A stretch of DNA of 13,578 bases from Bacteroidota bacterium (lineage in GTDB: Bacteria; Bacteroidota; Bacteroidia; Bacteroidales; GCA-2748055), in NCBI GenBank assembly GCA_024244665.1, contig JAAEOI010000209.1, forward strand, positions 1-13,578. Reading direction: 5' to 3'. Both the position numbers and the translations under genes were made by a program. Below are positions 8,889 through 13,578 of the stretch, piece by piece (within the stretch, counting starts at the first letter, position 1; the number at the start of each line of letters is the position of its first letter). The notes below the pieces were generated by a model. That model was not told where the DNA came from. It saw only the letters and a list, made by a program, of their open reading frames with translations, and did no database searches.

Positions 8889-9402
8889 TTTTATATTCAG
8901 TGATGTAAGTCTTAACCGTTTTTGAAACCTGATAAGATTGAATATTTATTTCTTTATAAATCTTTTCATACAAATCCTGAACCACCGTAATTACAGGCCC
9001 GTTGAATGCCCAGAAACAAAACCGGGGCACTTTGTTGCCTTCGGCCTGCATTTGCGGCATTGTTTGAAATATGATTTCCCACTCATCCCAGTATCCATCC
9101 GCTTTGGTCACATCTGCAGCATAGGGTTTTGATAATTTTGCTTTATCCTGTGTGTGCCATGTGATGTAGAAGATACCTGTTACCCGGCGCCGGTCTTTTT
9201 TTTCCGGACCAACTTCCAGAGATGAAGGCATGGACCATCCTAATGCATCGGTGGCCACCCAGGTATCGGGGTAGATATCCCGGTAACTATGACTGTGGTC
9301 GTCTTCAGGCAGATCATTATTATTCTGCTCAGGGCTTGAACAACCCACAATAAGCGAAATGAGCAAAGAAAAAAGTAATCGTTCTAGATTAACAGGTTTC
9401 AT
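8791..9402 (-). pseudogene. Truncated lipoprotein paralogue of the downstream GH99-like enzyme
   Basis: The 203-codon frame starts with a good lipoprotein signal (MKPVNLERLL... IVGC, Cys21) and a short polar linker. Residues 40-150 then match residues 278-450 of the large enzyme next door, with shared strings such as WVATDALG, GIFY-TWHTQ, YWDEWE, AEGNKVP, FCFWAFNGPV and VVQDLY. Relative to that protein it lacks 63 residues between ADVTK and YWDEWE, and everything after about LYEKIYK, including the barrel segment with the W-N-E-W motif. The last 50 or so codons show no homology; they run through the former intergenic stretch and, from 8888 down to 8791, read the next gene's signal-peptide region in a different frame. 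The remnant cannot form a complete barrel, so I call it a pseudogene. It may still be translated as a small lipoprotein. Its signal type suggests the intact ancestor was a membrane-anchored partner of the exported enzyme. Confidence 0.82.
9106..9114 (-). repeat. Probable deletion junction at a short direct repeat in the pseudogene
   Basis: Read on the minus strand, this site is GATGTGACC (encoding D-V-T). The intact relative has the same 9-mer at 7697-7689 and a diverged copy (GATGTTACA) at 7886-7878, exactly 189 bp (63 codons) apart in frame. In the pseudogene, sequence upstream of the site (PYAADVTK) matches the context of the first copy (PFSADVTK), and sequence downstream (YWDEWE) matches the context of the second. 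This is what recombination or slippage between the two copies in an ancestor would leave. The neighbouring K-A-D residues allow the junction to be placed a few codons further on. Confidence 0.55.
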
Positions 9403-9403
9403 C

Positions 9404-9523
9404 TTAGTTGCTTATGTTTGATTTTTCCACCGGTCCGAACATGTTTCGGTTCACCTTCCAGCCCTGTGCTGATACCTGGATAGGTAAATAAACAACAATC
9501 ACAATCAAGAGGGATCTCTTCAT
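9404..9523 (-). CDS. 39-codon signal-peptide ORF, possibly the stub of a lost gene
   Basis: An ATG at 9523 opens 39 codons ending with TAA at 9406-9404. The peptide begins MKRSLLIVIVVYLPIQVSAQ, a convincing Sec signal with basic start, hydrophobic core and a V-S-A-Q cleavage site. Only 19 residues follow (GWKVNRNMF... SNISN). The stop is separated from the pseudogene's ATG by a single base (TAAGATG), so the two would be translationally coupled. I recognise no family. The mature part is too short for an enzyme, so it may be the 5' stub of a gene whose remainder was deleted along with parts of its neighbour. A genuine small exported peptide or a short leader ORF at the head of the operon is the alternative. 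Confidence 0.42.
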   Translation of the reverse strand: MKRSLLIVIVVYLPIQVSAQGWKVNRNMFGPVEKSNISN

Positions 9524-9747
9524 TATATGAGGTGACTAGGGTCAGATATCATTGAAAGGATTCTACTGATAAAGGAACTGCAATCCGCACAAAACCGGTT
9601 TAATGTTTGTCCACAATGATTATAAAATTGTCCAAAGCAAAGCGCACCACCTCATGCTAAAGAACAGGATGGACGATGAATTTCCCGGCTTGCTTTGCTT
9701 GTAGATTTCTTTATCGTATTTTCGGGACAGAATGCAATATCGCTACT
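9524..9747. promoter_or_regulatory. Divergent intergenic region between the glycan operon and its HTCS regulator
   Basis: This 224-bp stretch separates the leftward operon from the rightward HTCS gene and must hold both 5' ends. It is A/T-rich around 9590-9635. I found no good match on either strand to the Bacteroidota promoter pattern (TTTG about 20 bp upstream of TAnnTTTG), no Shine-Dalgarno sequence and no rho-independent terminator. The clearest structure is the direct repeat at 9607-9634. If the regulator starts at the alternative ATG at 9676, the non-coding part shrinks to 9524-9675. Confidence 0.6.
9607..9634. promoter_or_regulatory. Candidate HTCS/AraC operator: direct repeat with 21-bp period
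   Basis: TTGTCCA occurs at 9607-9613 and again at 9628-9634, exactly 21 bp apart, which is two helical turns. AraC-family DNA-binding domains carry two helix-turn-helix units and commonly contact direct repeats on one face of the helix, and an HTCS normally controls the locus beside it. The first copy also lies in a small inverted element (TTGT-CC-ACAA, 9607-9616). A chance 7-mer repeat somewhere in a region this size is not rare; the 21-bp spacing and the location make it worth reporting. Confidence 0.33.
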
Positions 9748-12700
9748 GTGAGTAAACGACTGTATGCATATGCCATCCTGTCCATTCTCTGGAGCCTCAA
9801 TGTGGGAGGACAGTTGGAGCCCGGTGTGCTGCCCTTTCTTGGAGAAAGTGAATCCCTCTCCGTGGAACATGGGCTTTCCAATATGAACATTACCGCCATC
9901 TGCCAGGACAGCATGGGCTATTTATGGATCGGGACGGCCCGCGGACTGAACAGATACGACGGACTCCAGTTCAAACACTTTTTCTTTTCTCCGGGTGGAC
10001 AGTCCGGGGGAATCCCCTATGATTTTGTGGAAGATATTTTCCACTGCCGGAACCATATCTTCGTCAAAACCAGGCTGGGGACCTCCACTCTGGACCTGAA
10101 AAACGGCAAATGGCATGACATTACCGCCGACATCAGAGTATCAGATATGACTGCCTCAGGATCGCGGGCATATTTCATCATCCAGGGGAATCTGTTTGAA
10201 TTTGATTTTAAGACCCGCGCGCTGATCCAGAACACCATTTTTAATAACAGGGAGTTATCCTACTTTGTGCAGAGTGATGACGATTGCCTCAGGGTTCTGA
10301 CCCAGGACCGGCACTCCATGTTGAGCTATTGTCCGGGATCCGAGGATTACAGCTCAAGCTCACTTTTCGGAGTAGAAACGGAAGACGGGCCTTTTTTCCA
10401 CCTGGTCAATCAAACATTATTCCTGAGTACAAAAGCCGGACTGTACATACTCCCCATGGATGAAAAAGGGGCAATCAGGTGGGAAGATCGAAAGATCCTC
10501 TCAGATTTTATTGCTTCCTCCCCCCTGTCAGTCTTTGTGGATGTTCAGCCCCTGGATAATAGCCACATGCTGATTACCTTTTTTGAGCATGGCTTGCACC
10601 TCTACGACTTGGAGAATGGTCAGGTGACAAAGCTTGACCAGGAAATCCGGGGCATTCAGTCCGAACTGATCAAGTGCCTTTTCAAGGACCAGGATGACAA
10701 CCTGTGGATAGGCACCTTTGACAATGGCCTTGCAGCCTTTCATCGGAACAGATTGGCTTTCAACATACGAAGAGATCTGAACCTACTATCCCGGGATATT
10801 TTCATCAACACCATAACCTCGAATCCTCGAGCCGGCGACCTCTTGATGGGAACTCGGACTCAGGGACTTGTCAGCACGCGGGGAGACTATTACCAAAGCC
10901 TGAACCGGGATCTGGAATCCATGAACATGATGAATGTGATTAACCTGTTCATTGATTCAGAGGAGAAGATCTGGATCGCAGGATACGATAAACTAGTTAT
11001 CTATGATCAGAATAAAGAGACAATCATCCTTCCGGATGTGCATGCCGACCTGTCTCATATCCAGCACATATCGGAAATGGAAGGAAGCATATACCTGGCC
11101 TCCCACCAGGGATTTTACATCTACAGCCTGGATGGAAAATTGAAGGCCCATCCCCTTGAAAAAGTTGATGGAGGTAACCAGGTCATCCACATGCAGGACA
11201 GTTCCCTGTATTGTTCTGAGTTATCCGGGCTCTACAGCATTCAAAGAGAATCCCTGGAAATAGAGCCACTGACTCTCCGGAAAGATGGTGCACCCTTTCA
11301 CTACCAGGGTGCTGTCTGCATGATGCAGGAATCAGATTCCATTTTGTGGATAGGAACACTCTCATGGGGACTAATCAGGGTCAACCTGCTCAGCCTGGAA
11401 AGCACTAATTATCTTGCGCCGGATGGTCTGCCTGGAAATGATATCACTGCCATCGAAAAAGACCATGAGGGCAGGCTGTGGCTCAGCACTTCGGATGGGA
11501 TCTCCTGCATGTTTTCCCCGGGGCAGTTCATCAACTTTTCTTCCCATGAAGGCATCTGGAACTATCAGTTTCACCGGCGTTCCTCCTTCCGGGATGACAA
11601 TGGAACAATTTATTTTGGAGGGAACAGGGGACTCAGCTATTTTAAACCAGATGAAATCAAGCTCAATGAGGCCTTTGAAGAGCCTATTTTTTTCCATGAA
11701 CTCATTGTCAATGAAAAAGCCATTGAAGCTGGAGATGAGTCAGGCATATTAATTCAATCCCTTCCCTTCACGGAAAAACTGATCTTTGACCACCGGGTGA
11801 CCAATTTTTCCATTGCCTATTCTGCCACTGAGTTTTATGCCCACGACCAGGTCCTTTACACCCAGAAGCTGGAAGGCCTGGATACGCGATGGCAACTACC
11901 CAGTAAATCGCAAAGGGTGAATTACTCCAACCTGCCTCCCGGTCTCTACACCCTGCACGTAAAAGCCCGCAGGGATTCGGGTATCTGGTCGGAACCCTCT
12001 TCCATTGGCATCCGGGTTTTGACTTCCCCATGGTATAGCTGGTGGGCATTCAGCCTTTACCTCTTTTCCTTTGTGCTCCTGGTTTTCCTAATCTTTTCCC
12101 TGCGCTTCCGGAACCGCATGATGAGTGCCAACCTTGAAGCGGAACAGCATGAAAGACTCAGGGACCAGGATATTACCGAGATGAAACTTCGCTTCTTCAC
12201 CAACATTTCACATGAATTCAGAACTCCTTTGTCCATCATCAACGGCATCATCTCACTGATCTCCAGGCAGGTCGAATTCGAGGGGAAAACAGAGGAGCTG
12301 TTCCAGACCCTGCGCCTGAATGTGGACCGTCTGATCAGGTTGATCAACCAGCTGCTCACCTTCAGGGAACTGGAAAGCGACACCCTGAAACTCAGTGTCC
12401 GCCCGGAAAAGATAAATGAACTGGTGGACAAGATATGCAGCACGTTTGAAGAGTATGTACGGGGTAAGGATATCTCCCTGATGAGCCATATCCCGGCCCT
12501 GAAGGGGGAGTTCTATTGTGATGCTGACAAAGTGGATAAGATCCTTTCGAACCTGATCTCAAATGCCATAAAATACACCTCCTCGGGAGGCAGTATCCGG
12601 GTCAGCGGGAGACTGCTTTCCCCGGAAGATGCCGGTGATACCTATTCCCTTCATGAATTGGGTGAAGACAAGAGGTCGAAGGACGGCTACCTTGAGATTT

Positions 12701-13578
12701 CGGTCATCGACAATGGCAGGGGTATCAAACCGGATAAACTGGGTGATGTTTTTAATCGCTACACCAGGGATGCTGAGGACTCCGGCCAGGCCGATTACTC
12801 CAGTTCAGGAATTGGCCTGCACTTCGGGCAAAGGCTGGTGCGGGTACACCTGGGGGACATTCGCGTGAAAAGCATCTACAGGGAAGGCGCTGAATTCAGC
12901 TTCATCCTTCCCCTGGAACATGGGGTATATGATGAGGATCAGATCAAACCCAGGGTATTGAACCTGCAGGAGCCAAACGAAATCCGCAAAGAATACCTGT
13001 TCCCGGAGAAGAAAGCAGATCCGGACAAACCACCCTCTAACGAACAGCGCATCGTCATCGTGGAAGATGATGTGGAGCTTTGCAATCTACTCACCTACAC
13101 ATTTTCTGATTTATACAGGGTAAGCTCGGCACATGATGGTGACTCGGGCCTGGAACTGATCAGAAAGCAGCAGCCCGATCTGGTAATCAGTGACATCATG
13201 ATGCCTGGCATGAGCGGTCTGGCCCTCTGCCAGGCTATCAAGGGAGATGAAGACCTGAACCATGTTCTGGTCATCCTGTTATCGGCACGCAGCGAGGTCT
13301 CCTACCAGATCGAAGGTCTGGAGCTGGGTGCAGACCTTTACATCCCCAAACCTTTCAACCTGGACTACCTGCTTGCCGTTGTGCACAACCAGTTCCGCAT
13401 TCGAGAGCAGATCCATTCCAGCTATCTCAGGGGTTTGGCGCCCATACTGCCTGATGCTGAAGCAGGTGGGGAGGTCGTCAACTTTTTGGCCCGTTTCAAC
13501 CGGATACTGGAGGAGGAAGTAAGTAATGTGGATTTGTCAGTGGATGAACTGGCCAAAAGAATGAACATGGGCCGGTCA
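9748..13578 (+). CDS. Hybrid two-component system regulator (HTCS), 3' end outside window
   Basis: The frame is open to the window edge, giving 1277 codons from a GTG at 9748. The product should sense a glycan fragment in the periplasm and activate the divergent operon. After a signal peptide (SKRLYAYAILS... GGQ), the sensor has beta-propeller repeats marked by LWIGT at 59-63, 319-323 and 533-537, IWIAG at 408-412, LWLST at 577-581 and IYFGG at 621-625. A Y_Y_Y domain follows (about 686-755), then one membrane segment (about 765-783). The histidine kinase has the H-box NISHEFRTPL (phospho-acceptor His822), an N-box with Asn939, DNGRG at 988-992 and SSGIGL. The receiver has EDD (1106-1108), phospho-acceptor Asp1149 (VISDIMMPG), Ser1179 and Lys1201. 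The last visible residues (VDELAKRMNMGRS) begin an AraC-type HTH. All kinase and receiver key residues are intact. An in-frame ATG at 9676 would add 24 residues before the signal peptide, so the GTG start is preferred. The gene looks more G/C-rich than the leftward operon. Confidence 0.93.
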   Translation, partial: MSKRLYAYAILSILWSLNVGGQLEPGVLPFLGESESLSVEHGLSNMNITAICQDSMGYLWIGTARGLNRYDGLQFKHFFFSPGGQSGGIPYDFVEDIFHCRNHIFVKTRLGTSTLDLKNGKWHDITADIRVSDMTASGSRAYFIIQGNLFEFDFKTRALIQNTIFNNRELSYFVQSDDDCLRVLTQDRHSMLSYCPGSEDYSSSSLFGVETEDGPFFHLVNQTLFLSTKAGLYILPMDEKGAIRWEDRKILSDFIASSPLSVFVDVQPLDNSHMLITFFEHGLHLYDLENGQVTKLDQEIRGIQSELIKCLFKDQDDNLWIGTFDNGLAAFHRNRLAFNIRRDLNLLSRDIFINTITSNPRAGDLLMGTRTQGLVSTRGDYYQSLNRDLESMNMMNVINLFIDSEEKIWIAGYDKLVIYDQNKETIILPDVHADLSHIQHISEMEGSIYLASHQGFYIYSLDGKLKAHPLEKVDGGNQVIHMQDSSLYCSELSGLYSIQRESLEIEPLTLRKDGAPFHYQGAVCMMQESDSILWIGTLSWGLIRVNLLSLESTNYLAPDGLPGNDITAIEKDHEGRLWLSTSDGISCMFSPGQFINFSSHEGIWNYQFHRRSSFRDDNGTIYFGGNRGLSYFKPDEIKLNEAFEEPIFFHELIVNEKAIEAGDESGILIQSLPFTEKLIFDHRVTNFSIAYSATEFYAHDQVLYTQKLEGLDTRWQLPSKSQRVNYSNLPPGLYTLHVKARRDSGIWSEPSSIGIRVLTSPWYSWWAFSLYLFSFVLLVFLIFSLRFRNRMMSANLEAEQHERLRDQDITEMKLRFFTNISHEFRTPLSIINGIISLISRQVEFEGKTEELFQTLRLNVDRLIRLINQLLTFRELESDTLKLSVRPEKINELVDKICSTFEEYVRGKDISLMSHIPALKGEFYCDADKVDKILSNLISNAIKYTSSGGSIRVSGRLLSPEDAGDTYSLHELGEDKRSKDGYLEISVIDNGRGIKPDKLGDVFNRYTRDAEDSGQADYSSSGIGLHFGQRLVRVHLGDIRVKSIYREGAEFSFILPLEHGVYDEDQIKPRVLNLQEPNEIRKEYLFPEKKADPDKPPSNEQRIVIVEDDVELCNLLTYTFSDLYRVSSAHDGDSGLELIRKQQPDLVISDIMMPGMSGLALCQAIKGDEDLNHVLVILLSARSEVSYQIEGLELGADLYIPKPFNLDYLLAVVHNQFRIREQIHSSYLRGLAPILPDAEAGGEVVNFLARFNRILEEEVSNVDLSVDELAKRMNMGRS

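Noticed and set aside
8791..9402. Programmed frameshift joining the remnant to the downstream enzyme
   Set aside because: The downstream gene has its own start and signal peptide plus a complete barrel that repeats the remnant's sequence. A fusion would duplicate the region and place a signal peptide internally, so decay explains it better.
9606..9630. Possible plus-strand promoter: TTTG at 9606-9609 with TAAAATTG at 9623-9630
   Set aside because: The spacing is only 13 bp instead of about 19-21 and the downstream box has a mismatch, so it does not meet the Bacteroidota promoter pattern.
12057..12443. Leftward 128-codon serine-rich open frame
   Set aside because: It is antisense to the HisKA region of the HTCS, which has all the expected kinase motifs in the plus-strand frame.
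1..13578. CRISPR array, insertion sequence, tRNA or rRNA gene
   Set aside because: No regularly spaced repeats, transposase-like frames, terminal inverted repeats or tRNA/rRNA-like segments were seen.

Overview
The window most likely comes from a free-living or marine-type member of the Bacteroidota. Three things support this. There is a type A type IX secretion (T9SS) C-terminal domain on a large secreted enzyme. There is a hybrid two-component system (HTCS) of the fused sensor/kinase/receiver/AraC type found in this phylum. Start codons are preceded by A/T-rich sequence rather than a Shine-Dalgarno motif. A T9SS-sorted carbohydrate enzyme beside sulfatase and rhamnosidase-type genes points to an environmental order such as Marinilabiliales or Cytophagales rather than gut Bacteroides; that placement is inference.

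Layout. Positions 1-9523 are a tightly packed leftward (minus-strand) gene set. In transcription order it holds: a 39-codon signal-peptide ORF (9523-9404); a truncated lipoprotein pseudogene (9402-8791) related to the next gene; a 1309-residue multidomain T9SS-exported protein with a GH71/GH99/WbsX-like barrel (8888-4959); a GH106-type alpha-L-rhamnosidase lipoprotein (4947-1846); an S1 sulfatase that overlaps it by 4 bp (1849-299); and the N-terminal 75 codons of a further secreted protein that leaves the window (225-1). Positions 9524-9747 are a divergent intergenic region carrying a 7-bp direct repeat with a 21-bp period, a candidate operator. Positions 9748-13578 encode a rightward HTCS regulator that runs off the window just inside its AraC-type DNA-binding domain.

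How they fit together. The arrangement reads as part of a polysaccharide utilization locus (PUL), although no SusC/SusD pair is in view. The HTCS would sense a breakdown product in the periplasm and activate the divergent operon. The T9SS enzyme would act outside or on the surface of the cell, the GH106-type enzyme would remove alpha-L-rhamnose, and the sulfatase would remove sulfate esters. A sulfated, rhamnose-containing glycan such as ulvan or another algal rhamnan is a plausible target, but this is inference from gene families.

The most unusual part is 8791-9523. A lipoprotein paralogue of the large enzyme has been cut down to about 110 homologous residues. It appears to have lost 63 internal codons between two short direct repeats and everything 3' of the early barrel, and it now reads out of frame into the start of its intact relative.
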